From the NCBI RefSeq assembly GCF_018130615.1, contig NZ_JAFCKB010000019.1, forward strand, positions 99,238 through 163,237: a stretch of 64,000 nucleotides of DNA, read 5' to 3'. This document shows positions 29,130 to 37,124 of this stretch, piece by piece. Position 1 is the first letter of the stretch, and each line of letters begins with the position of its first letter. This DNA comes from Bradyrhizobium manausense. GTDB taxonomy: Bacteria > Pseudomonadota > Alphaproteobacteria > Rhizobiales > Xanthobacteraceae. A program made the position numbers and the translations under genes. A model generated the notes under the pieces. The model was not told where the DNA came from. It was given only the letters and a program-made list of their open reading frames with translations, and did not search any database.

Positions 29130-30914
29130 ATGACGTACAAAGCCCCCATCGAAAACATGATGTTTGCGCTCGACGCTATCGCCGATCTCACGAACGACTG
29201 CGTGGGAGGACTTCACTCCGGGTTCTCCGTCGAGGATGCGCGCGGGGTTATCGAAGAGGGCGCCAGATTCGCCACGGACGTGCTGGCTCCACTCAATCGA
29301 GCCGGCGACAGGATCGGAGCTCGGATTTCGAACGGTGATGTTTCGACCGTGCCGGGTTGGCGCGATGCCTACGTAGCCTGGCGGGAGGCCGGCTGGAATG
29401 CGATTGAGTTGCCAGCCGAACATGGCGGCATGGGTCTACCGACGCGTCTCGCGTCGGTAGCGATGGAAATGTGGACAAGCGCTTGCATGGCGTTTGCGTT
29501 AGGACCAGTCCTGACCCAGGGCGCCGTCGAGACGATTGAGGCCCATGCGAGCGACGCATTAAAGAGGCTCTGGTTGCCGAAGCTCGTGAGCGGAGAGTGG
29601 ACTGCCACCATGAGCCTGACCGAACCTGGGGCTGGCTCCGACCTCGGCTTATTACGAACTCGCGCTGTGCGAAATGACGACGGCACGTTCCTTATCACTG
29701 GCGCTAAGATCTTTATTACGTATGGCGAACATGATCTCACAGACAACATCGTTCATCTGGTTCTCGCCCGCTGTCCAGATGCTCCCCGCGGCACTCGCGG
29801 AATCTCCTTGTTCTTGGTGCCGAAGTACCTAGTCGCCGCGGACGGATCGCTGGGCCGACGCAACGACATTCGCTGCACTGGCCTCGAACGCAAGCTCGGC
29901 ATCCACGCGAGTCCGACCTGCGCGATGTCTTTTGGTGACGACGGGGGCGCGGTGGGTTGGTTGATTGGCAAAGAAAACGAAGGCCTCGCCTGCATGTTCA
30001 CGATGATGAATAAGGCGCGCCTCTACACGGGCCTTCAAGGTGTCGCAATCGCCGAACGCGCCTTTCAGCAAGCGCTTACGTACGCCAAGACTAGGCGCCA
30101 GGGACGATCGCCGAACGCAATCGAAGGCCCTTCGCCAATCATTGAACATCCAGATGTGCGCCGCAATCTGATGAGGATGAAGTCGCTAATATCAGCCGGC
30201 CGCGCGCTTGCTTACGCTGCCGCCGGTGCGATCGATCGATCGCATCATGCTCCAGATCTGGAAGCACGCGAAAGAGAGAAGGAGCTTGCCGGGCTTTTGA
30301 CGCCCATCGTAAAGGCGACGTGCAGCGAAATAGGCGTGGAGGTCACGTCGTTGGGCGTTCAGATCCATGGTGGCATGGGCTACATGGAAGAAACTGGGGC
30401 CGCCCAACATTTTAGGGATGCCCGGATCACGCCAATTTATGAAGGCACGAATGGCATTCAGGCGATCGACCTCGTTACACGAAAAGTCCTGCGCTCCGAG
30501 GGCAAATGCGTCCAAAATCTGATCGCACATTTTCGAGCGATCGGCGAAGAAGCTGCGGCATCAACAAATTCGCATATCGCAATCTCGGGCACAGCCGTCA
30601 TCGAGACGATAAATTCGCTGGCGCGCGCAACCAGATGGCTCGAAGAACCCCACCGGAGACAGGACGAACTGCTCGCGATCGCATCGCCGTATTTGAAACT
30701 ATTTGGAGTAGCTGCCGGGGCTGCCTTGCTGACAAAAGGGGCTATCTTTGCTGCTCAGAGCATTGTTGCTGGCGAGGTTAAGCCCGTTCATCACGATGCG
30801 CTTGCCGTGGCGGCATTCTATGCCGCCAACATTGCCGTCGAGGCGTTGCCTCTTGAACGTGTCGTCACCGAAAGCCTTGCGCGGCCCATGGCCATTTCGG
30901 AATTCGCTCTCTGA
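29130..30914 (+). CDS. Acyl-CoA dehydrogenase, DmdC-like large form
   Basis: 594 residues, longer than ordinary ACADs (about 380). It begins MTYKAPIENMMFALDAI, as in 3-methylmercaptopropionyl-CoA dehydrogenase (DmdC) relatives. The flavin site is MSLTEPGAGSDLGLLRTRAV and the catalytic region FRDARITPIYEGTNGIQAIDL, with the Glu intact. A C-terminal alpha-helical extension of about 130 residues is characteristic of the DmdC group. It would oxidise an acyl-CoA and pass electrons to ETF. Members occur widely in fatty and aromatic acid pathways, so DMSP degradation is not implied. It is the last gene of this catabolic region. Confidence 0.88.
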   Translation: MTYKAPIENMMFALDAIADLTNDCVGGLHSGFSVEDARGVIEEGARFATDVLAPLNRAGDRIGARISNGDVSTVPGWRDAYVAWREAGWNAIELPAEHGGMGLPTRLASVAMEMWTSACMAFALGPVLTQGAVETIEAHASDALKRLWLPKLVSGEWTATMSLTEPGAGSDLGLLRTRAVRNDDGTFLITGAKIFITYGEHDLTDNIVHLVLARCPDAPRGTRGISLFLVPKYLVAADGSLGRRNDIRCTGLERKLGIHASPTCAMSFGDDGGAVGWLIGKENEGLACMFTMMNKARLYTGLQGVAIAERAFQQALTYAKTRRQGRSPNAIEGPSPIIEHPDVRRNLMRMKSLISAGRALAYAAAGAIDRSHHAPDLEAREREKELAGLLTPIVKATCSEIGVEVTSLGVQIHGGMGYMEETGAAQHFRDARITPIYEGTNGIQAIDLVTRKVLRSEGKCVQNLIAHFRAIGEEAAASTNSHIAISGTAVIETINSLARATRWLEEPHRRQDELLAIASPYLKLFGVAAGAALLTKGAIFAAQSIVAGEVKPVHHDALAVAAFYAANIAVEALPLERVVTESLARPMAISEFAL

Positions 30915-31206
30915 GAGTCGCGTCACCTGGCGTGGTGCAACTGCGAGAAGGTGCCGTGTTCGCGGGCCGCGGGCTGGCGACTGGGGACAGGCTGCCGGCC
31001 GGAGCGAATCGCCCGGAATGGACTGGTCTCCAGAGCCAGATACGAGCGCCTTCGCCAGTCGCAAAATCGAGCATTACTGGCTATTTGGGGGAGAGCTGTT
31101 CCAACAAGTTGAATTAGCGGCCATTCCGCGCGACCAGCCCGACTCCCTCACTACAGTTCACTGCACCCGTTGGAGGCTCGAGTCGCCTTAACGTCGGGCT
31201 GACCAT
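30915..31206. other. Intergenic; nothing recognised
   Basis: About 292 bases between the DmdC-like gene and the 3' end of the minus-strand deacetylase remnant. No coding frame, RNA or strong terminator was recognised. Confidence 0.4.
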
Positions 31207-31757
31207 TTATCCAGACGCCAATCTCTGTGAAGGGAAAGCTTTCGCGTGTTGGGCTGCCATGTGCCTGGTTCCGATCCAAACGCCGCTGGCCGATTTGGCC
31301 TTCTCCATGATTTCTCCGAACACCCACGCTCCTGCCGGGCGGCCATAGACATGCGTGTGAATGGTGACGTCGAAGAAGAGCGGGAACGTGTCACGTTCCA
31401 GGCATGCGACCAACGTATCCTCGAACTGCTGAAGGAGCGAACGCGCATTGTTGCCGTAGCGGATCGCGCTCGGGAGATCGTTTACGTCCATCGTGAGCGG
31501 CAGGCCGATAATCTGGCGGTCGCCGTACTGCTCGAGATACGGTAGGTCATCATCGTTGCAATCACCCTGGCGGAGATAGCCAGCTTCCGTCAGAAGCGCA
31601 GAGTGAATAGTGCTTCCGGTGCCTCGCGGACTGATCCACCCGGTAGGCGCCTCACCGGTGATGTCGGCGATAAGATGGGTGGTGCGCTTGATGTTTTCGC
31701 GCTGTCCAGCTTCATCGAGATAGATCGGAATGACGTCCATGCCATACGAGTGCGCAA
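31207..31757 (-). pseudogene. Polysaccharide deacetylase/allantoinase-like, 5'-truncated remnant
   Basis: The reading frame carries the C-terminal two thirds of a NodB-like deacetylase: AHSYGMDVIPIYL, TGEAPTGWISPRGTGS, NDDDLPYLEQYG, LPLTMDVNDLPSAIRYGN and GRPAGAWVFGEIMEKAKSASGVWIGTR. The N-terminal part with the first metal-binding His/Asp motif is missing. Upstream of about 31757 the frame continues to 31797, but that DNA encodes an aconitase-like protein on the other strand. The gene is thus cut by recombination and probably inactive. Its 3' end looks natural. Confidence 0.75.
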
Positions 31758-32759
31758 CAGGGCATTTCTCACGCACTGATGGCCGAGCGCTATGCAAAGC
31801 TCGGCGAACTCATTGTCGGGACCGACTCCCATACCCCGCACAGTGGCGCGCTCGGCTGCGTCGCGTTCGGGGTCGGCACGACCGACATCGCCAACGCCTT
31901 CGTGACAGGCGCGGTGCGGATCGTCATGCCTGAATGCATCAAGGTCGAACTGGTCGGCGAGCGCCGCCCCGGGGTCACGGCGAAGGACATCGTCCTGCAT
32001 TTGCTCGCGCTGCCGCAGATCAGGGCCGGCGCCGGAGTCGGTCGTGTCTTCGAATTCGCGGGCGAGGGGATCGCCGCGCTGTCGATTGACGAACGTGCGA
32101 CACTGACGAACATGACCGCCGAACTTGGCGGCTTCACGGGCATTGTTGCGCCTGACACGGAGACCGTGCGCTTCATCAAGGAGCGCCGCGGCGAGAATTT
32201 CGCCATTGAGAACTGGATGAGGAGCGACGAGGGCGCGACATATGCTGCGGAAATCACCGTCAACGTCGCGATACTTTCGCCAATGCTCGCGCGCCCGGGG
32301 GACCCGGGCAACGGACTTGCGATGTGGACGTTGACCGAGCCGGTCAATGTCCACATCGCCTATGGTGGCTCATGCACCGCGGGCAAGCGCGATGATTTCG
32401 ACTGCTACCACGAAGTCTTGTCCTGGGCGGCGGAACGTGGGCTGCGCGTCGCCGATGGCGTCCAGCTCTTCCTTCAATTCGGCACGATTGACGTGCGGCA
32501 GTATTGCGAGGAGAAGGGCTATCTCGACGCATTCATCGCGGTCGGCGCCCAACTGTTGCAACCCGCCTGCGGTGCCTGCGCCAATTGCGGTCCGGGTTCG
32601 TCGGAAGCCGCTGATCAGGTCGTAATCAGCGCGATCAACCGCAATTTTCCCGGTCGCTAGGGACCGGGCGGGGTCTGGCTGGCCAGCCCCTACACGGTGG
32701 CTGCGAGCGCCATTGCCGGGCGTATCGCAGGTTTCGATGACATCAAACGCAATGCTTGA
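31755..32759 (+). pseudogene. Aconitase/homoaconitase-family remnant, truncated with internal amber codon
   Basis: The frame shows QGISHALMAERYAKLGELIV, GTDSHTPHSGALGCVAFGVG, GGSCTAGKRDDF and QPACGACANCGPG, i.e. the Fe-S cluster cysteine regions of the aconitase family. The first 100 or more residues are absent because the sequence switches to the deacetylase remnant near 31751-31757. At 32658-32660 a TAG interrupts the frame within GR-stop-GPGGVWLASPYTVAASAIAG; relatives have Ser there, and TCG to TAG is a single change. The frame then continues to TGA at 32757-32759, which looks like the natural end. Broken at both places, it is very likely non-functional as an aconitase. Confidence 0.8.
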
Positions 32760-32868
32760 TCGGGCCCGCGCGTAACGTTCGCCCGTTGCGATGGCAACGA
32801 GATTCTTCTCGTGAGCGGGTCGTGTCCCTGTTTCATAAAATGGTAGACGAAATCGTCTTGAAGCTGCT

Positions 32869-33045
32869 TCAGAATGCGTCGACGAGCGCTTGCGCAATGT
32901 CCTCCCCGAGCGTTTCGAACGAAATTGGCGGCGGCTTCGCGCGAAGCAAGCGTCTAATAACGAGAATCTCTAGCCCCGTTTCGGTCAATCGGAACGGATG
33001 CTCTGGTGGATTCGCGTTGTTGGGGTCAGTCGTGGCCTACAAAAG
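32869..33045 (-). other. Possible C-terminal fragment of an unidentified gene
   Basis: An open stretch on the minus strand reads PPEHPFRLTETGLEILVIRR, then LLRAKPPPISFETLGEDIAQ and ALVDAF before a stop at 32869-32871. It looks like the tail of a real protein rather than random sequence, but I do not recognise the family. It has no start codon nearby and abuts two broken genes, so it may be a third remnant at the same rearranged locus. 32760-32868 shows nothing else. Confidence 0.25.
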
Positions 33046-34141
33046 CGCTGCTGAGCCGCGAGGCATCCGGGCATCCGACCAGAGCAAGCGTGCGGTCAAT
33101 TTCCTCAACGAGGATGCTGATCGCCTTCGTAGCTCCTGTTTCGCCACGCGCGGCAAGTCCGTAGAGAATTGATCGGCCGACCAGAACCCCATGCGCACCA
33201 GACGCGAGCGCCTTCACAATGTCTGAACCGCGTCGTATGCCGCCGTCGATAAGAACCGGGCCGAGACCCTGAAAGCTCTCAAGAATCGAGATAGGCGCAG
33301 GAGCATCGTCCAACTGGCGGCCGCCGTGATTAGACACCACGACAGCATCCGCACCGATCTCAAAGCAACGCGCAGCATCGTGCGGCGCACAGATTCCCTT
33401 GACGATAAGCCGGCGTGGCCAGACATCGCGCAAGCGCGCGAGATCGTCCCAGCAGAAGCTGGCGTCCATTTCGCGCCTGAGAAGCGCGGTCTGTGCGTCC
33501 AGACTTGAAGCCGTGGTCGTCGCGAGATTGGCGAGTTTCAACGCGCCGGATGCCAAAATGCCCGACGCCCACCGCGGGTGCGTCAGGATGTCGAAAATGG
33601 TGCGGGGCGAGTAACGAAGCGGCATTTGGAAGCCGTTCCTAAGGTCACGTTCACGCTTCCCGTTGACGGGAACGTCGACGGTCAGAATCAACGCCTCACA
33701 ACCTGCCTGCGATGCGCGTCGGACCAAGTTCGCGGCGAGCTCTCGATGTACGACATAAAGCTGAAACCACAACCGCCCCCCGACTGCTGCAACATTTTCG
33801 ATGGTCGCGTTGGATGCGGTCGAGAGCGCGAAGGGCACCCCGGCCTTTGCTGCCGCCCGGGCAAGCGCGATGTCGCCGTTGGGCCAGAACGCTCCGTTGA
33901 GGCCGGTCGGGCCGACGACAATTGGCGCCGCGGCCTTTTTGCCAAGCAACTCGACGGCAGTCGATCGCTCGCTGACATCCACCAGGCGGTGTGGCATGAG
34001 CCTGATTTTCCGGAATGCCTCAACGTTCCTGACGATTCCGCCCTCGTCTTCCGCACCGCCTTCCAAATAATCAAAGACCATCCTTGGGAGACGGCGCCGG
34101 GCGAGCCGCCGCAGGTCAGCGATCGAGATAGGCTCGGCCAT
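33026..34141 (-). CDS. FMN-dependent alpha-hydroxy-acid dehydrogenase, mandelate dehydrogenase-like
   Basis: 371 residues from ATG 34141. The family fold is clear: FDYLEGGAEDEGG, VVGPTGLNGAFWPNGD, STASNATIENVAA, WFQLYVV, LTVDVPVNGKRERD, the catalytic base in VVSNHGGRQLD and the FMN phosphate site DGGIRRGSDIVKAL. Members are lactate, glycolate or mandelate dehydrogenases. The neighbours encode benzoylformate decarboxylase and an aryl aldehyde dehydrogenase, so oxidation of mandelate, or a ring-hydroxylated form, to benzoylformate is the best reading. The upstream DNA contains a motif repeated in front of the decarboxylase gene. An open frame extends to 34351 but is unlike the family. Confidence 0.85.
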   Translation of the reverse strand: MAEPISIADLRRLARRRLPRMVFDYLEGGAEDEGGIVRNVEAFRKIRLMPHRLVDVSERSTAVELLGKKAAAPIVVGPTGLNGAFWPNGDIALARAAAKAGVPFALSTASNATIENVAAVGGRLWFQLYVVHRELAANLVRRASQAGCEALILTVDVPVNGKRERDLRNGFQMPLRYSPRTIFDILTHPRWASGILASGALKLANLATTTASSLDAQTALLRREMDASFCWDDLARLRDVWPRRLIVKGICAPHDAARCFEIGADAVVVSNHGGRQLDDAPAPISILESFQGLGPVLIDGGIRRGSDIVKALASGAHGVLVGRSILYGLAARGETGATKAISILVEEIDRTLALVGCPDASRLSSAFVGHD

Positions 34142-34339
34142 GGTCACCGCCGCGTTTCCGCAGAGCCGGGACTTGCGAAGGTCGACGTCATGCGAAATCG
34201 TAGCCGGAGATCGATGGCGACATTCCGAGCCGTTGGTAGGGTCTTGCGGGATTGAAAGTTGACAACGACTACTTGTCCTCCAAAAAGCGGACGGGCAGCT
34301 CCTGCGTGGGAGCTGATCGTAGTACGCCCCGACATTATG

Positions 34340-34367
34340 AAAAAATGCCAATTTTGTTCGAAGTCAT
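34340..34367. promoter_or_regulatory. Putative LysR operator copy 1, upstream of the mandelate dehydrogenase gene
   Basis: AAAAAA-TGCC-AATTTT-N5-AAGTCAT at 34340-34367 nearly repeats the block at 35382-35407 in the lysR-decarboxylase gap. Its place about 200 bases before the minus-strand start at 34141, and the shared half-site AAGTCAT, suggest binding by the LysR protein encoded between the two sites. A separate perfect hairpin, CAGCTCC/GGAGCTG, lies at 34296-34315. Nothing else is seen in 34142-34442. Confidence 0.45.
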
Positions 34368-34442
34368 TACCATCAGGTATGACCTTCTGATAACACTCGG
34401 CTCTCGGCTTTGAGCAAGAGACGAGGATGCATCCGGTCCGCG

Positions 34443-35357
34443 TCACCACCTCGCAGACCGCGCGGCCAGTCGTCTGAGTTCTTCCAGCAGCTTGATCGCA
34501 GGCACGGGCAATATGCCCTGCCTGCGCTTGAAGGCGGTCAGTGTCCTCGTGCTTGTTGCGCCCGGGATGTCCAGAATATTCACCAAGCGCGCGCGCCGTT
34601 CGGCGTCGTAGACCGATTCCGGCATCCAACCAAGAAAGCCCGAGCGGGCGACGAGGCTCTTCAGGACGATGATCGACCTGGTCTCGACCACGATGTTGGG
34701 TAGTCCCAGACCGCGCGCGCGGAACACCTGCTGCATTTGCTGATAGGGCGCAGTGCCGCGCGGTGTGATCGCCCATTGCTCGCTCATCGTGTCTTCCAGG
34801 GTCAGCTTTCGCTTCCTGCGCAGCGGATGACTGGTGGCCGCGATCACGTTGCTCTGGTCTTGCCAGCGGCAGTCGGCGATGGCCTCGATTTCATCGGCCG
34901 TCTCGGCGGGGGCGCCCAGGGCCAGGTCGATCTCATGCTTGACCAGCCCCTCGGTCAGGCGATCCCAAACGCCTTCGATGACGAAAACGGTGAGCTGAGG
35001 CCACTTCTTCAAGACGGCCCCGATCGCCATCGGCAGGATGAGGCTCGCGATGGCGCCGACTGCGCCGATGCGGATCGTCCCCTTCGCCAGCCCGCGCATT
35101 GCGTCGATTTCCTCCGTCGCGTTCTCGGCTTCGCGCAACAACAGCGTCGCGTGCGGAAGGAGCGTGCTACCGATCGCGGTGAGCTGCATCCCCTTCGAGT
35201 GCCGTTCGAACAGCGGTGCGCCGACCTGCTGCTCGAGCCGCCGCACCGTGCGGCTGAGCGCCGGTTGCGTGATGTGGAGGGTTTCTGCGGCCCGGCCGAG
35301 GCTGCCGGTCGAGATGATCGTGAGGAAGGCGTTGAGCTGCTTCAGATCGAAAGTCAT
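34443..35357 (-). CDS. LysR-family transcriptional regulator
   Basis: 304 residues from ATG 35357. The N-terminal helix-turn-helix is LNAFLTIISTGSLGRAAETLHITQPALSRTVRRLEQQVGAPLFERH. The C-terminal co-inducer domain follows, from about GTIRIGAVGAIASLILPMAI. It stands between, and is divergent from, the benzoylformate decarboxylase gene and lies upstream of the mandelate dehydrogenase gene. It is the natural candidate to control both, probably with an aromatic acid as inducer. The start overlaps one AAGTCATGC repeat, suggesting autoregulation. Twenty extra upstream codons are open but not family-like. Confidence 0.88.
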   Translation of the reverse strand: MTFDLKQLNAFLTIISTGSLGRAAETLHITQPALSRTVRRLEQQVGAPLFERHSKGMQLTAIGSTLLPHATLLLREAENATEEIDAMRGLAKGTIRIGAVGAIASLILPMAIGAVLKKWPQLTVFVIEGVWDRLTEGLVKHEIDLALGAPAETADEIEAIADCRWQDQSNVIAATSHPLRRKRKLTLEDTMSEQWAITPRGTAPYQQMQQVFRARGLGLPNIVVETRSIIVLKSLVARSGFLGWMPESVYDAERRARLVNILDIPGATSTRTLTAFKRRQGILPVPAIKLLEELRRLAARSARW

Positions 35358-35368
35358 GCCGAACGCTA

Positions 35369-35460
35369 ATGACTTTCTCACAAAAAAGCAATTTTCAAAC
35401 AAGTCATGCGTTTCCATTGTGAAGACCGGCCGAATGAAGCCGACAAGACAATTGGAAACG
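35369..35460. promoter_or_regulatory. Divergent lysR-mdlC operator region (copy 2)
   Basis: The 107-bp gap is dense in symmetry. ATGACTT (35369-35375) is inverted as AAGTCAT (35401-35407). AAGTCATGC occurs directly at 35351-35359 and 35401-35409. AAAAAA-GC-AATTTT-N5-AAGTCAT spans 35382-35407. CGTTTCCA (35409-35416) is inverted as TGGAAACG (35453-35460), ending just before the decarboxylase ATG. This fits recognition and activation sites of a LysR regulator. Confidence 0.5.
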
Positions 35461-35464
35461 TTCG

Positions 35465-37102
35465 ATGCAGGAAGCCTTAAGCTCCGCCACCCGCGGAGCG
35501 CATCCGCGCGCGACAGACGTCACGGTCCGTGACGCCGTCTGCGATCTCATGCGCCGCTTCGGCATGACCACGGTGTTCGGCAATCCGGGCTCGACGGAAC
35601 TGCCGCTGTTTCGCAACTTCCCGGACGATTTTCGTTATGTGCTCGGCCTGCAGGAGGCCGTCGTGGTCGGTATGGCCGACGGCTACGCGCAGGCAACCCG
35701 CAATGCCGCGTTCGTCAACCTGCATTCGGCCGCCGGCGTCGGCAACGCCATGGGCAACATCTTCACCGCATTCAAGAACCGCACGCCGATGGTGATCACG
35801 GCCGGGCAGCAGGCGCGCTCCATGCTCGCCCTTGATCCGTTTCTCGCGTCGCGTGAAGCTACCGAGCTTCCCAAGCCCTATGTGAAATGGAGCGTCGAAC
35901 CCGCGCGCGCTGAGGATGTGCCGCACGCGATAGCGCGCGCCTATTACCTCGCCATGATGCCGCCGCGCGGGCCGGTGCTGGTCTCGGTCCCCGTCGACGA
36001 CTGGGACCGTGCGGCGGAGTTCTTGCCCGTTCGCGTCGTCAGCCGGCAGGTTCGACCGGACCCGGTCGTGCTCGACCAGATCGCTCGGGCACTCGATGCC
36101 GCGGCGCGCCCGGCCTTCGTCGTCGGCGGCGCCGTCGATCGGGACGAGGCGTTCGATGACGTGGTCCGCCTGGCGGAAGCCCACAACGCCCGTGTGTTCG
36201 TCGCACCGATGACTGGTCGGTGCGGCTTTCCTGAAGACCACAGCCTGTTCGCGGGATTTTTACCGGCGATGCGCGAGAGGATCGTCAGCCTGCTCGCGGA
36301 TTCCGATCTCGTCTTCGCGATCGGCGCGCCGGCATTCACCTATCATGTCGAGGGATTCGGCGCGCACGTGCCGCCCGGGGCAAAGCTCGTCCAGTTGATC
36401 GACGATCCCCACACCGCCTCCTGGACGCCTGAGGGCATAGCCGCCTTCGGCAGTATACGGCTCGGTCTCGTCGATCTCCTGGCGCGAACGAGGCCGCCGG
36501 CACGCTCGCTTCCGCCGGCGCGCGTGGCCGCGCCGCGGGTGCAACCGACAGCGCCCCTGTCGACGGCCTATGTTCTGCAATCGCTTGCGGAGATGAGACC
36601 AGCCGAGAGCATCATCGTCGAGGAGGCGCCCAGCGCGCGGCCGGTGATGCAGGCGCATCTGCCTATTCTCATAAGCGAGGGCTTTTTCACGATGGACAGC
36701 GGCGGCCTTGGCTATGGCATGCCGGCGGCGGTCGGCGTCGCGCTGGGAAAGCCGGGGAGGCGGGTGATCGGCATCATCGGCGACGGCTCGAGCCTTTATT
36801 CCATTCAGTCGATCTGGAGTGCGGCGCGACTGGCGCTGCCGATCACCTTCGTCATCCTGAACAATCGCCGCTACGCCGCACTGCAGGATTTTGCCCCAGC
36901 ATTCGGATTCGCGGCGCAGGAGCCGGTTCAGGGCACCGACCTGCCGGATCTCGACTTCGTCGCGATCGCAACGGGAATGGGCTGTCCCGCGACGCGCGTC
37001 CACACCGCCGACGCGTTGCGTGATGCTCTGGACAATGCCTTCGCGTCCAATCGGCCGATGTTGATCAATGTCGAAGTCGACGACCGTCCTTCGTCGAAGT
37101 GA
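35465..37102 (+). CDS. mdlC: Benzoylformate decarboxylase (ThDP-dependent)
   Basis: 545 residues aligning well by eye with Pseudomonas putida benzoylformate decarboxylase: FGNPGSTELPLFRNFPDDFR, YVLGLQEAVVVGMADGYAQA, VNLHSAAGVGNAMG and VKWSVEPA. The active-site residues S26, E47 and H70 of that enzyme correspond to S43, E64 and H87 here with a constant offset of 17. A His in DHSLFAGFLPA matches the second active-site His region. The ThDP motif GDGSS...ILNN starts near residue 439. It converts benzoylformate to benzaldehyde and CO2 in the cytoplasm. The next gene encodes the aldehyde dehydrogenase for the product. About 17 extra N-terminal residues are present; ATG 35465 may not be the true start. 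Confidence 0.9.
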   Translation: MQEALSSATRGAHPRATDVTVRDAVCDLMRRFGMTTVFGNPGSTELPLFRNFPDDFRYVLGLQEAVVVGMADGYAQATRNAAFVNLHSAAGVGNAMGNIFTAFKNRTPMVITAGQQARSMLALDPFLASREATELPKPYVKWSVEPARAEDVPHAIARAYYLAMMPPRGPVLVSVPVDDWDRAAEFLPVRVVSRQVRPDPVVLDQIARALDAAARPAFVVGGAVDRDEAFDDVVRLAEAHNARVFVAPMTGRCGFPEDHSLFAGFLPAMRERIVSLLADSDLVFAIGAPAFTYHVEGFGAHVPPGAKLVQLIDDPHTASWTPEGIAAFGSIRLGLVDLLARTRPPARSLPPARVAAPRVQPTAPLSTAYVLQSLAEMRPAESIIVEEAPSARPVMQAHLPILISEGFFTMDSGGLGYGMPAAVGVALGKPGRRVIGIIGDGSSLYSIQSIWSAARLALPITFVILNNRRYAALQDFAPAFGFAAQEPVQGTDLPDLDFVAIATGMGCPATRVHTADALRDALDNAFASNRPMLINVEVDDRPSSK

Positions 37103-37124
37103 ACTGAGAGAAGTGGAGAGGTCC

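Noticed and set aside
28852-29133. 93-residue plus-strand frame before the DmdC-like gene
   Set aside because: No recognisable domain, weak ribosome site and it overlaps the next gene's start; treated as noise.
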